DNA of 64,000 nucleotides from G963675935 sp963719005. GTDB lineage: Bacteria > Planctomycetota > Planctomycetia > Pirellulales > Thermoguttaceae. The notes below the pieces were generated by a model. That model was not told the origin of the DNA. It made no database searches and was given only the letters and a program-made list of their open reading frames with translations. The DNA is taken from positions 128,391-192,390 of the forward strand of contig CAVRAR010000013.1 in assembly GCA_963719005.1 (NCBI GenBank), read 5' to 3'. The position numbers and the translations under genes were made by a program. Shown in pieces: positions 8,315 through 18,139 of this stretch (positions within the stretch are counted from its first letter, which is position 1; each line of letters opens with the position of its first letter).

Positions 8315-10079
8315 TTAGTGCGATTGTGTCGCGGCTACCCCGTCGGCGGCCACGATGCCGGCCCGTCGCTCTGCCTCATCCCGGCTCATCCCCCCGTCAT
8401 ACTCCATGATTGCGGCCCGTTCCTCCCGATCGTCGCTAGAATAGGAAGGGAGTTTTGCGTCCGAACCGTCCGCAATCGTCCTGTCCAGTGTTACTGGCGG
8501 GCGTTTTGCGTCCGAAGTGGGGCCGTTTGCGTCCGAACCGTCCGCGTTTGCGTCCGCATTTTTCCGGGTTTCGGACGGTGTGGACGATGCGGACGATGAA
8601 ATCGCTCTCTCTTCCGATTTTGTGAGGGTTATCAGACGGCGTCTCTGCCGATCCGGCTCCCGGCCGAACTCCACGTCGATGCCGGCCTGCCTCAGATTCG
8701 GGGCAAGCCGCTTGACGATCCCGGAAAGCGCTCGGGCCGTCTTGGGCCACGTCCTAAGCTTGACGGTCTTTTCGTCGGTCGAGCGTTCCAATTCGCTCAA
8801 CAGCTCACTGGCGGTATTGCTCCAACAGGTCATTGCAGCCATCAGGTCGAGAATGACCTTGGCGACGGGGCTACTCTCCAGCGCGCTTTCGTTGGCCACG
8901 GCGCGGTTGGCGTTGTAGGCGGCCATGAACGCCCCCCGCTTCAACCCTATTGCCGGCTCACCGGCCGTTGCCCACAACGCGAAGTCAGCCATCCGCGGGA
9001 GCGTGGACAGGTGGATCGACGGCAGGTTCCGCATGGATTCGGACACCGCGGTCAACAGCGCCCCCAAGATCATCGGCCGGGCCTTCTGAAAAGCGGTCCA
9101 GAAGTCGCTTTCCGGCCGGCGTCGATGCTCGGGGATCGTCGGCAGGGTGACGAGGATCGACCGGTCCAGCAGGTCACTCCGCGCTGCAACTTCTTCGATG
9201 CCAGTTATCAACAGGGGGCGCGTCGCGTCAAAGATCGTCTCTTCGTCATTTTCGTATAACGTCCTTGTGGCGAAGCCTCCACCGGTGCTCAGTCGGCAAA
9301 GTGCATCCGACATCCACGGCGGCAGGTAGCTGATGTTATCGAGCGCCACCACCCAACCGTTGTTGGCAGCAATCGCCAAGTCCCGCGGTTCTTTCGGTTC
9401 GCAACGTAGATCGGCCGTGTTGGGGTCGATCAAGCGGCGAAGCGCCCGGGCCTGAGTGCTCTTACCCGAGCCTTGTTCCCCGTGAAGGCAAAGCACTGGG
9501 TAGGGGCCAGTCTGTCGGTACGCTGATAACAGCCATGCAACCGCCAGGGGCCAATCTGAATCGTTGACGTTGAGGAATTGCCGCAGCGCTCCCACGTCAC
9601 CCCCTGGGACCGGTGCCGGCAACGGCAACATGGCCTTGGCGCGGCGAAAGTGGACGGGGCACGCATCCACTATCTCCCAACTTTTGGGCGTGATCTTCAC
9701 GGCCTGCCATCCATCGTTGGCCAAGTCGAGATAGATACGCGCCCTCGTGCTGGGTCACGCGGACGGCTGCCTCATGCTGCCGCCCGTCGTAAACGGCCTT
9801 GCCTTCTAATACGTTCAGGGCGTCTTGTTGGGCTTGTGCGCCCGGTGCCGATCCAGCCGTCCGGCGGTAATAGAGTTGAGCCAGCCAGCGACGAAACCCG
9901 CGGGACTTCACCGGCCAGTTTTCAAGGTGCGTTCCGACGGGGATCGTCGCGCAGGGGTCTCCGTCCCCGGTGTGCCATAGCTGGCAACCGGCCTTTAGCG
10001 CCAGTGCCACAAGCGTGCTGCTCTGTGAGGGACGCTTCAGTTTCTTCTTCTTCTTGGTTACGGTTGTAGGCTCACTCAT
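8315..10079 (-). pseudogene. Primase/helicase-type ATPase, broken by one-base frameshift
   Basis: Two overlapping minus-strand frames form one protein. The N-terminal part (from ATG at 10079: MSEPTTVTKKKKKLKRPSQS) reads ...RVTQHEGA, and the C-terminal part reads YLDLANDGWQAVKITP and onward to a P-loop LHGEQGSGKST, a Walker B-like VVALDNISYLP and an arginine-finger-like RSILVTLP. Removing a single extra base at about 9737 joins them as ...HEGAIYLDLANDGW..., a phrase expected in this family. The ATPase resembles the D5/primase-helicase C-terminal module of satellites and phages that drives element replication. If the base is real the enzyme is lost; if it is a sequencing error the gene is intact (about 587 residues). 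Confidence 0.75.
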
Positions 10080-10317
10080 CGTCTGAACCTCCCTGTTCTG
10101 CCGGGCACTGCAAGAACTCGACTAGCGCTTTTCCGGTGACAAACTTCCACTTACTAAAGCGGAGAACCTGCAAGCCGTCGCGTTGCATACCGGCTACGGT
10201 TCGGGCTCCGAATCCCCAATCGGCCATCCGACGGATCGGGTAAACCATGTTGGGGTCAATTGGCGGGCAGAGCGGGACGGGGCGATGTGGGCCGGGTTCA
10301 TTGCGGGGGTTTCTCAT
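10072..10317 (-). CDS. Small DNA-binding-type protein
   Basis: An 81-residue protein with RRMADWGFGARTVAGMQRDG followed by LQVLRFSKWKFVTGKALVEF, a pattern seen in small excisionase/HTH-like proteins that precede replication genes in planctomycete integrative elements. The stop overlaps the ATPase start by 8 bases and its start overlaps the upstream HTH gene by 4, so the three are translationally coupled. DNA binding is inferred from similarity in layout, not from a clear catalytic motif. Confidence 0.55.
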   Translation of the reverse strand: MRNPRNEPGPHRPVPLCPPIDPNMVYPIRRMADWGFGARTVAGMQRDGLQVLRFSKWKFVTGKALVEFLQCPAEQGGSDDE

Positions 10318-10532
10318 CGCTGTTCCCCCGCATCTCGCCGTCGAGCGCCGATTCCATCAAGTTCCTTTCGTACAAGCGACACCGCCTGTCTAGAGTAGAG
10401 CCGCAACGTACCCGCTCGGGCGGCCGGCTGAATATGAGGGCGAGTGCTCAGCACGTAGAGCACGCGCGGCAGAGACACCCCTAGTACCGCGGCCATGCGG
10501 CCGGGCGTCAACAGAGAGACTTCCGTGTGCAT
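10314..10532 (-). CDS. MerR/excisionase-like HTH regulator
   Basis: A 72-residue protein. LLTPGRMAAVLGVSLPRVLY followed by LSTRPHIQPAARAGTLRLYSRQAV fits a winged helix-turn-helix of the excisionase/MerR type. It is the first gene of the leftward replication operon. An 11-bp inverted repeat (10541-10588) lies directly upstream of its start, a likely operator for this or another repressor. Such proteins commonly repress replication and control excision in satellites. The family call is firm; the exact role is inferred. Confidence 0.6.
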   Translation of the reverse strand: MHTEVSLLTPGRMAAVLGVSLPRVLYVLSTRPHIQPAARAGTLRLYSRQAVSLVRKELDGIGARRRDAGEQR

Positions 10533-10540
10533 AACAAGCT

Positions 10541-10588
10541 CCTATCAGTGTGCTGTGGGCGAGTCAGTCACCCGCGGACACTGATAGG
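10541..10588. promoter_or_regulatory. Operator-like 11-bp inverted repeat
   Basis: CCTATCAGTGT (10541-10551) and ACACTGATAGG (10578-10588) are perfect inverted arms separated by 26 bases, 9 bases upstream of the HTH gene start. This is a normal place for a repressor site controlling the replication operon. Confidence 0.55.
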
Positions 10589-10599
10589 CTTGTTCGTGG

Positions 10600-10682
10600 C
10601 GAATAGCTAAAAATCAGCGCGTTTCCCGGCAAAAACGGGGTTTTTCTATTCGAGAAGCGTTGCGAATAGGGCAGTCGAATAG
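10600..10682. repeat. Iteron-like CGAATAG repeats
   Basis: Four copies of the 7-mer CGAATAG lie within 83 bp: 10600-10606, 10646-10652 (inverted), 10663-10669 and 10676-10682. They sit in the gap between the replication operon and the 306-residue gene, where an element origin or regulator binding region would be expected. No other feature explains them. Confidence 0.45.
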
Positions 10683-10684
10683 CG

Positions 10685-11605
10685 TCAGACTTGCCGAAAC
10701 CGCTTCGCGGATTTGGCCGACTTCGGCGGGTACATGCGTGCAAGCTCAACGGCCTGCGCGGGGGTTGTCATCCCTGCTTTGAGTTTTTGCAGCGCCTCTT
10801 CTTTGGCTTCCGTGTCCATCCCCGATTCCCGCACGGCTTTTTCGGCTTCCGCGACTTCTCCCGACGCTAACTGCTCAAGCACGTCTTGGGGCTGGCCGCC
10901 ACCGATAGTTGCTTCCATCTTCTCGGTCATGCTTACCGCGCTCGGGGTGCCGCGTTGCTTCCGAGATTGCAGAGTCTTCCCCGTTGCCCTTGGGCTGCTG
11001 CCACTATTCCGGCCGCGCCCGGTTCGCCGCATTGTCTCCTTCCACAACCGAGTTTTGTGGACAGTGGATGTAGAGCAAGTCATGTGCTTTGATGCTGAAA
11101 TATCATTGGCCCATTGCTCGGCCGTGCGCTCGATAAACGCCGGGTTTTTCTTGGCGAGTGCCATTGCGGCCTGGTTCGCTTCGTTTACACTGATTGCCGG
11201 CCAGCGGTTTCTCTCCTCCGGCTTGGCGTCACCCGAGACAGCGAGCCGATCGCGTGCATCACTCACCGACTGTTCGCCGTTCTGTGCAATCTCGTCGAAG
11301 GGGGGAAAATTGGGCGAATGATAGAATTGATCGTCGATACGCGGAGATTTTAGTACCTCATGCACGTGAGCGAGCTTGTGTAGCTGTAACAAAACATCAG
11401 TCAGTTCAGAGGGAAGGCCGTGCTCCGCGTCGGCCAAGAGTCCGTCGAGGACGTTCCACATAAGGTGCATGGCCGGACCGGTGTCGCTCCAGGGCGAGTT
11501 AAGGGGGTAACGTAGCACACTGCCGCACAACTGAAAAACTTGCACCGCGCGGACCAAAAAGTCTGTAATTGGCCTTGTTTCCGTTGAACCTAGGTTCCCT
11601 GCCAT
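10685..11605 (-). CDS. Hypothetical protein in integrative element
   Basis: A 306-residue protein, not recognised. The N-terminal ~110 residues are helical. The middle (NEANQAAMALAKKNPAFIER and TAEQWANDISASKHMTCSTSTVHKTRLWKET) looks like a DNA-binding winged-helix region. A basic low-complexity linker (RRTGRGRNSGSSPRATGKTL) precedes a Glu/Ala-rich helical tail. It is encoded on the same strand as the replication operon but separated by iteron-like repeats, so it may be a replication initiator or regulator. This is inferred from position and predicted DNA binding only. Confidence 0.5.
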   Translation of the reverse strand: MAGNLGSTETRPITDFLVRAVQVFQLCGSVLRYPLNSPWSDTGPAMHLMWNVLDGLLADAEHGLPSELTDVLLQLHKLAHVHEVLKSPRIDDQFYHSPNFPPFDEIAQNGEQSVSDARDRLAVSGDAKPEERNRWPAISVNEANQAAMALAKKNPAFIERTAEQWANDISASKHMTCSTSTVHKTRLWKETMRRTGRGRNSGSSPRATGKTLQSRKQRGTPSAVSMTEKMEATIGGGQPQDVLEQLASGEVAEAEKAVRESGMDTEAKEEALQKLKAGMTTPAQAVELARMYPPKSAKSAKRFRQV

Positions 11606-11687
11606 GATCCTTCATCCTATGTCCGTGTCACCGGCCGAGTTCCCAAGCCGCAAGCGTCTTGCTCGGAAGGCGCGATCGCAAGAGAAA

Positions 11688-13592
11688 CTACCACGGCAAC
11701 CCCGAACCCTGACATAAACCGCGGCGAAGAGGATGAACTCTAAGCTCGTCGTGTCGGGCAAGCAGTTCGTCCCTCTCCGCCAACGGCCGCTTCATTATTT
11801 CTTGGACCAGACGCTTTAGCTCCAATTCAATGCCGATCCAACCATTTTCCGTGTACGCCACCTCGTCTGGGAGGTCTGCAAGCCAAGATTCCATCCTTCC
11901 GCTGTCGAATTGGGGGCACACATTGACGGGGTTCTGCGCCAACGTCTTGCTCACAATTCGGCGAACCGCGTCCTTGTCCAGCCGCCAGCGCCCGGGCGCG
12001 ACTTCCTGGGAACATTCCCAACACCATGCCGTATCCGTTTCCGGGTCGATTTCGTCGTCAGACTCCTCACCGGAAAGGATGTTCCACATATCGCCTGGTA
12101 CCTCCAAGGTATCGTTGTTCTCCAGGTCAACAACGCCGCGAGAAAAGCCGGCGTAATAGTGAACCAATCTGCACGGACAACGGCTTTCCTGGTGCGACGG
12201 ACAGTCGCCTGGGGGAGCCGTTGCACAGTAGTCAGGCGCACCGGTATGCGAGACCCAGCAATCTACAACATGGCAGAAGGTGCGCGCGTGCGGCCTAGAC
12301 AAACAGAGTTCGCCGGTGGGAAGAGTCACCGACGTGGACTGCCATCGGAGCGCGAAGGCCAAGAACTCCAGAAACCGCCGTGCATCTGATTGGTCGTCAA
12401 CGCGACCGTGAAACCATTGTAATCCGAGGAACCGTCTCGCGTATGGCACGCCGGATATGCTGAACGTCGCGGTCCGCTCTTGCGTTACGGGGTCGATTTC
12501 AAGCGGAATCCCACACTGATGGCACAGCGACTCAGCGCACTCTTGTTGTTTGGTCAGGCGTCGGGCTCTCGGCACCCACGATACCTTGACCACCTTCGAC
12601 ACTGGCCCGGGTTGGCACGTTCGCCCTTCAGGGGCCGAGGCTTCTCGGATTGCCTTCCGCCACCCCGACGACGCCCACCCCAAACCCTGTGTCTCCAAGG
12701 TCAGGGCCTCGGCAATTTTTCGCCACGCTTCGGGCGGGCCAACTGGGAGCTTGAGCCTCTTATATTCGCGTTCGGCCATTGGGAAGAACAGTTTCCCCAC
12801 CCGGCCCACGTCGTATCCAAGTTTGCAGGCGAGCCTGTAAATTGGGCGTGCATTCGAGCTAGCTAGATCGGCCAGTTTGCACGAGTCTCCCGCGAACATC
12901 AGTTCTCCAAGTCGGAGCATCTCCCGGATGTCCGCAGGTTGGAATCGTAGGCTTTCCTCCCATTCTGGCGGCACCTTTGGCCACCATTTCAACGCGGCCT
13001 TTGCCCGATCACTAACAGGCCGGTCGCGGCCTAAGCGCATAAGAGACGCGATCTCATTTACACGAGTCTCCCGCTCTTGCGCGTCTTTGGGAAGGGGGTA
13101 CACCACAATAGTATCGAAGTCGTTGGGCTCGTTTAAGTGCAGGTAGACGCCCTCCAAATATGCCATCAGGGCCTCGTCCCATCTTTGCATCCGTGTCAGA
13201 ACCTCACCGATTGCCCTCTTTGCCCAGCGATAACTGCCCCAATTGGCCCGCGACGCATGGTCGGCAAGGTCTTGTTCCAAGTGCCCAAGAGCGAATTCGT
13301 CGGCGGTTGGCTCCCGCCCCAACTCTCTCGCCAGAATTGCTTTCTCTTCGGCTGTTCTGTTTTGCTCCGCAAGGAATACAGCATGTGTTCCATTGTGGAT
13401 TGCCCATTGCTCCTCAACCAGTTCCAACTCGCTTTCCCTTACGAGTATCCGTTGATTGTCGAGGGGCCTGGTTCTGACAAAGATGGGTTTGCCGCACGAC
13501 GGGCATGTCGTCTTACGACCGGGCATTTTCTCCAATACCGCGGAACAATAAGGGCACACTGGCTCCACATTTCCGATGGCCGACAATTGCAA
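11688..13592 (-). CDS. Large Cys-rich zinc-ribbon protein of unknown function (cargo)
   Basis: A 634-residue protein. The N-terminus has a paired-Cys zinc ribbon (VCPYCSAVLEKMPGRKTTC, then PSCGK). Further Cys clusters occur in the middle (ESLCHQCGIPLEIDP), near residue 480 (CATAPPGDCPSHQ, RCPCRL) and near residue 545 (WCWECSQEV), suggesting several metal sites. Residues about 115-170 look like helical repeats (SYRWAKRAIGEVLTRMQRWD). No enzyme motif was found. It occupies the distal part of the satellite-like element, the usual place for accessory cargo such as defence genes, but no defence function is shown. Confidence 0.55.
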   Translation of the reverse strand: MQLSAIGNVEPVCPYCSAVLEKMPGRKTTCPSCGKPIFVRTRPLDNQRILVRESELELVEEQWAIHNGTHAVFLAEQNRTAEEKAILARELGREPTADEFALGHLEQDLADHASRANWGSYRWAKRAIGEVLTRMQRWDEALMAYLEGVYLHLNEPNDFDTIVVYPLPKDAQERETRVNEIASLMRLGRDRPVSDRAKAALKWWPKVPPEWEESLRFQPADIREMLRLGELMFAGDSCKLADLASSNARPIYRLACKLGYDVGRVGKLFFPMAEREYKRLKLPVGPPEAWRKIAEALTLETQGLGWASSGWRKAIREASAPEGRTCQPGPVSKVVKVSWVPRARRLTKQQECAESLCHQCGIPLEIDPVTQERTATFSISGVPYARRFLGLQWFHGRVDDQSDARRFLEFLAFALRWQSTSVTLPTGELCLSRPHARTFCHVVDCWVSHTGAPDYCATAPPGDCPSHQESRCPCRLVHYYAGFSRGVVDLENNDTLEVPGDMWNILSGEESDDEIDPETDTAWCWECSQEVAPGRWRLDKDAVRRIVSKTLAQNPVNVCPQFDSGRMESWLADLPDEVAYTENGWIGIELELKRLVQEIMKRPLAERDELLARHDELRVHPLRRGLCQGSGLPW

Positions 13593-14020
13593 TCTCCCTC
13601 GCGTTCCTGTTTGCTCAGGGTCGCCTCGGCGTTGCGGCGCTGTCCCACACCTATTCCAGCACAGGTGAAACTTGACGATCCAATCATCTCATCACGGCGG
13701 AGTCCGCCAAGCGAGCGCTGCGGAGCAAACTCCACAAAATCATACCCCTCAACATAGCGGTTCAACGGCGCGCGTCAAGTCACGGCTCGTACATTTGGCA
13801 GCAAGGCGTAGATTGTATCTCCCTCCAGTAACTGGGGACCATTGGGGATGGCTATTCCTCTTGAAGTCTCGAAGTCGGCGGGAGTTGCTGACAACGTTCG
13901 CCTCTTCGATGATGCTGGTCTCACCAGGTGGCTGTGCTGAACGTCTGATCCTACCCATACGGGCGGGGATTGCAACGGCCTAATCGTGCTGCTACGATGA
14001 GTTGGGTTGCGGGGTGTTGC
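13593..14020. other. Intergenic region between divergent cargo genes
   Basis: About 430 bp separate the start of the 634-residue gene (minus strand) from the start of the zinc-ribbon gene (plus strand), so it should hold two outward promoters. Open frames here lack ribosome sites and are taken as chance. No clear promoter, repeat or RNA was identified. Confidence 0.4.
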
Positions 14021-14749
14021 ATGACGATTACCTGCCCACATTGTCGGAAGGCCCTCAAGGGCAAGGACGAATGGGCCGGGCGCTCTGTCACTTGCCCGGC
14101 GTGCAAGCAGCCTTTCGAGGTTCCGATACGCGCCGCCGCGGAAGACACGCAAGGCCAATCTTGCCCTCCGCCCGGCCCCCACGTCCGTCTGCCGCCAAGT
14201 CTGGCGAAGTATTGCCCCGATCCCGCGGTTGTGAAGCAGCGGACCCGGCTTTGGGTCGCCAAGTGTCTTTCTTTTCTCTCTCATTGGCTGGCGCGATTCG
14301 GCAACGTATGCACCCGCAATTGGGCGGCGCTTGACCAGGCTGGCCGGCTTACGGTTGCGTGTCTCGGGATCGTGACGCTTTGTCTCGCTCTGCTTGCTAT
14401 CGGTGGATGGTCCCGTAGACTGGGCGACGGTGCCAGACATGAGTGGAAGTCAGACTATAGGGACACGATAGACCATCGCGTGGCCGAAGCCTATGAAATG
14501 CAAAAACGCTTTGTCATGCAGGCATTTGCTTTGGCGGGCAAGCCGAAAACCTTCCAAAGCGGCAGTAGCGATGAATCTGGATTCTCGCCTTTGGAGGAGA
14601 CGCGGATTGTCCGCGAAGGAAATCTGTTTCGGATAAAAGGTTGGTTCCAGGTTAGAGGTGGGGATCGCGAGGATTATGTGTGCGAAATGCGATTTGACCC
14701 AGGATTGGAAGTGTGGAAGCTGGTTGGCCACGTCGAAGAGGTCCACTAA
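14021..14749 (+). CDS. Zinc-ribbon, single-pass membrane protein (cargo)
   Basis: A 242-residue protein. The N-terminus MTITCPHCRKALKGKDEWAG with VTCPACKQPFEVP is a CxxC...CxxC zinc ribbon of the type common at the N-termini of planctomycete proteins. A basic linker is followed by one transmembrane helix at about residues 110-130 (VACLGIVTLCLALLAIGGW) and a C-terminal domain of about 100 residues. ATG 14021 is preferred over 13970 or 13997 because the zinc ribbon starts there. It is divergent from the 634-residue zinc-ribbon gene and is the last gene before attR, so the two may be a functional pair. Function unknown. Confidence 0.6.
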   Translation: MTITCPHCRKALKGKDEWAGRSVTCPACKQPFEVPIRAAAEDTQGQSCPPPGPHVRLPPSLAKYCPDPAVVKQRTRLWVAKCLSFLSHWLARFGNVCTRNWAALDQAGRLTVACLGIVTLCLALLAIGGWSRRLGDGARHEWKSDYRDTIDHRVAEAYEMQKRFVMQAFALAGKPKTFQSGSSDESGFSPLEETRIVREGNLFRIKGWFQVRGGDREDYVCEMRFDPGLEVWKLVGHVEEVH

Positions 14750-14929
14750 GCACAAGGCCAAGGAAAACGCCTCCTCTATGCGACCAGCCGGCATAGTGTT
14801 GCCAGAAGTGTTGCCAAGCAACCCACAGAACAACCACACGCAACGTAAGCGCAAAATGAGAACCCCTGCCTTTCTCGGGAAAAACAGGGGTTCCGCAATC
14901 TATCCGCAACCTATACGGGCGTTCAGACC

Positions 14930-14985
14930 GACTTAGGATCCAGTGGGGAAACCCGTGCAGGTTCAACTCCTGTCTCTCGCACTTC
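14930..14985 (+). other. attR: 56-bp direct repeat, tRNA-Leu 3' fragment
   Basis: A perfect copy of 5952-6007, starting in the anticodon stem and lacking the tRNA 5' half, so it is not a functional tRNA. It marks the right end of the integrative element. Confidence 0.9.
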
Positions 14986-17106
14986 TCCTCGATTTGCTGG
15001 ATGTCAACGCAGCGATCGGCTAACATGGACGTGTCGTCGCTCGGTGCGCGTTTCAAACAACGCCTAACCGGGAAATGCCGGGTTGGGCAGGATTGGGGCG
15101 CGACGCGGAAGGCGACCGATTCCTGCCCGAGTACGCTGCCGTACCGATACAGGGGGCACAGGCGTCTGCGCTAACGCCGCTGCAACTTTCCCGCCAGGTT
15201 TGACCATGTTTACGATTCCACGCTACTTGATGTTGCCGTCGGCTTTCTTGCTTATCGCCGCCGTGTCGCGCGGCGAAGTTCCCCCGCCCTCGGCCACGCC
15301 GGCCAAGATCGTCATCAGCGGGCCCACCTCCACCGCCGTTGACATCAAGATCGTCAAAGTCGGCCAGGAAATCCCCAAAACCTATGCCGGCCAGTCGATC
15401 CACAACACCCCCGGTTTCCAGTTCTACGTCAGCCAGCATTACGCCTTGAAGTCGAGCCGGAACGACAACTATTCAAGGATGCTGCTGGAAGTCGCCGAGC
15501 TTGCCTATCCGCACTGGGTGGCTCTGATCGGCGCCGCGCCGCCCGACCCCGACACGCGCATGTACTTCGTCTGCGCCAACGACGGCCGTCAGATGATCGA
15601 GGCCATGAAGAGCGACGTCGGCATGGGCACGGCCGGCGGATTCGGCGGCGGCATCACCATCTGGAACAACCACTCCGCCTACAACTATCCGAGCGGAACG
15701 CTCCTCTGCCACCAGCGCGCCCTGGTGATTCACGAGAACCTGCACATGCTCCAGATGATCGCCTACGGCAGCGCCGGCTCCGAGGATTTCACGTACAGCG
15801 GCGAGCAGCACGTTTACGATCCGGCGAAGAAGCAACTCACCGTGATGTGCCTCGACAAGGCGACGGTCAACAACTGGACCGACATCGGACTGGCCGCCCT
15901 GCGGAAGGATTTCGTCCCCATGCCGAAAGCCGCCGACGCGCTTTGGAGCGTCGGCGGCGGCGCCGGCGTCGTTTACCAGCAATTCCTCTGGCGCGATCCC
16001 GACCGCTGGCTGAAGTGGTGCATTTGGCGCGACGAATACTACGCCGGGCGATTGGATCGAGAGCCGAACTCGCGGCTGATGGCCGACATCTTCGGTCCGC
16101 TCGACAAACTCAATGCCGATTGGGCCAACTGGGTCAAGCAGACGCGCAATTCGTTCCACTTCGTCGATTGGGGATGGGAACAGGAGGGCAACGCGCTATT
16201 CGCCTATGGTTTCCCCTGGGACGGTAAGTATTGGTCGCAAACCGATCTGAACTACGCGCCGCAGGAAAAGCTGGCGTACGATCCGTTGCGGATGGATTAC
16301 CCCGCCGAGCCGCGGCCGCCGACCGTCGGACCGGTCAATCAGGGCGTCGCGGAGCCTTCGGTCGGCTACGTCTTCGATTTCTCCCGCGGCCTCGGCTGCT
16401 GGGGCTGGGCGTCGATGGCCGCTCGCTCTGCCAGGTGGTCCTCGTCGAGGGGCGAGCCCTGGTAATCGACGGCCGCGACTGGGGAATCACCAGGAGCGAG
16501 TTTTCGCTCCCGCCCAAGCTCAAAGACGCGGCCAAAGCCGACGGCCTCCGCTACGGCGTCACCATTCGCATCAGGCAGCGGAAACTGGAAGTGACGGTGC
16601 GGGCTGGCCGACGGGGGACAATCAAGCAGTTCACCGCCGCAGTGCCGATCACCGTGGCCCAGCGCGAACGCTTAACGAGCCGGCATATCGCGGTCATCGG
16701 CCGAGGCGCCTACCCCGTAATAACGCCGTGGCTTGACGACGCCCGCCGCCTGCCGCCCGATCTGACCGAGCCGGCCGCGCCGAACTTCTGGCGATTCAAC
16801 GGCATGGAGCGGCTGCTGACCCTTTACAAGGCGGCGTGGCGGCTGAAGGACAAAACGCCGAAGTCGCTGCTGGCGTTGAAGGCCGAAATGCTCGACGCCG
16901 TCGAGAAGGACGCCGATGCCCAAGCGGCGGCCGTCAGTGCCTATGAATCGCGGATTGAGGATGTCGCATCCGACATCCGCCGCTGCGGCGCGGCCGCGCT
17001 GCCGAAAGCCCTGGCGCTGGCCGACGTGACCGGAACCACGATCTTCTCGACCGGTCCCAGCAAGGGCGACGCTCCGAACAGTGTCGTCTTCAACGTCAAG
17101 CAGCTA

Positions 17107-18139
17107 GAGCGGTTTCATTTTAGGTGTAGCGGTATCCGCAGTGTTGAAAATAGTTTCGGCACTCGGATTCCGTGAATTGGTCGAGGATGCTGCCGCAGAG
17201 TTTCCATAGCTTATCGACGGTCCGTTCGGCTCCGTCACGGAGCAACTTTTTGAACTTGGAAAACGCCAACTCGATGGGGTTCAGGTCCGGCGAGTACGGG
17301 GGCAGGTAGCGCAGCTCGGCACCGGCCGCTTCGATGGCTTTGCGAACTCCAGCCACCTTGTGGCTGGAGAGATTGTCCATCACCACGATGTCGCCAGGTT
17401 TCAAGGCCGGTGCCAGATGTTGCTCGACCCAGGCGCGGAACAGTTCGCCGTTGATGCCGCCTTCCACGGTAAGCGGAGCGATGAATCCCTCGGCCCGCAA
17501 TGCGCCCAAAAAAGTCGTCGTCTGCCAACGTCCGCAAGGAGTTTTTTCCAGCAAACGCGTGCCGAGTTCCGAGCGGCCGTAGGTGCGGGTCATGTTGGAT
17601 TTAGCCCACGTTTCATCGATGAAAACGACTTTGGCGGGATCGATCGACTCCTGCGAAGCGCGCGATGCCGCGCGCTGCTCAACCACATCGGGGCGATCCT
17701 GTTCGCTGGCAATCAGCGTCTTTTTTTTCGCGACTGCTTGAGCGCTTGGCATGCGGCGCAAAGCGTTCCCAGGCAAACCTCTTCGCCGCGCTCCCGCTTC
17801 AAATCGGCTTGCAGTTCGCGCAGATAGATGTCGGGCCGAGCCGCGATCTTGGCGACGAGCCAGTCTGCCCAAGCATGCCACGCGGGCTGACGCGGAGCCG
17901 CCTTCTTTGGCGCCACTTGGCCGGTCTCGCGACGTTGTTGCTGGATGCGCCGCACCCAAGATTCTGAAACTTTGAAACGCAGCGCGATCACGCGCCGCTC
18001 TTCGTTCGTATCGCACGCGGCGAGCACTTCGCCGCGAAACTCCGCATCGTACGGTTTCATCAGGGTCACCTCCTTGAGTGAGATGAACCCAATTTACCGA
18101 GTTCGCCCAGAATGCGCTAGACCTACCGTGGAACTGCTC
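17107..18139 (-). mobile_element. IS630-family insertion sequence, 1,033 bp
   Basis: Terminal inverted repeats of about 26 bp start GAGC at both ends: the left end reads GAGCGGTTTCA then AGGTGTAGCG, and the right end inverted reads GAGCAGTTCCA then AGGTCTAGCG. They are flanked by a TA duplication (17105-17106 and 18140-18141), the hallmark of IS630/Tc1-mariner insertion. The host reading frame is restored exactly when one TA and the IS are removed, which confirms the borders. Confidence 0.9.
17120..18069 (-). CDS. IS630-type DDE transposase, two frames with putative -1 programmed frameshift
   Basis: The first frame starts at 18069 (MTLMKPYDAEFRGEVLAACD), carries the helix-turn-helix DNA-binding region, and ends at 17713. 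The second frame carries the catalytic DDE domain: FIDETW, MDNLSSHK and PPYSPDLNPIE, ending at 17120. The frames overlap at a run of eight A residues on the coding strand (17721-17728), a classical slippery sequence for -1 frameshifting in IS630 elements. All three acidic catalytic residues are visible, so the transposase may be active. Confidence 0.85.

Noticed and set aside
13775..14440. Minus-strand frame over the zinc-ribbon gene
   Set aside because: The plus-strand reading has a clear CxxC zinc ribbon and membrane helix; the minus-strand reading has nothing.
14652..15056. Open frame across attR
   Set aside because: Same false translation of the tRNA 3' fragment.
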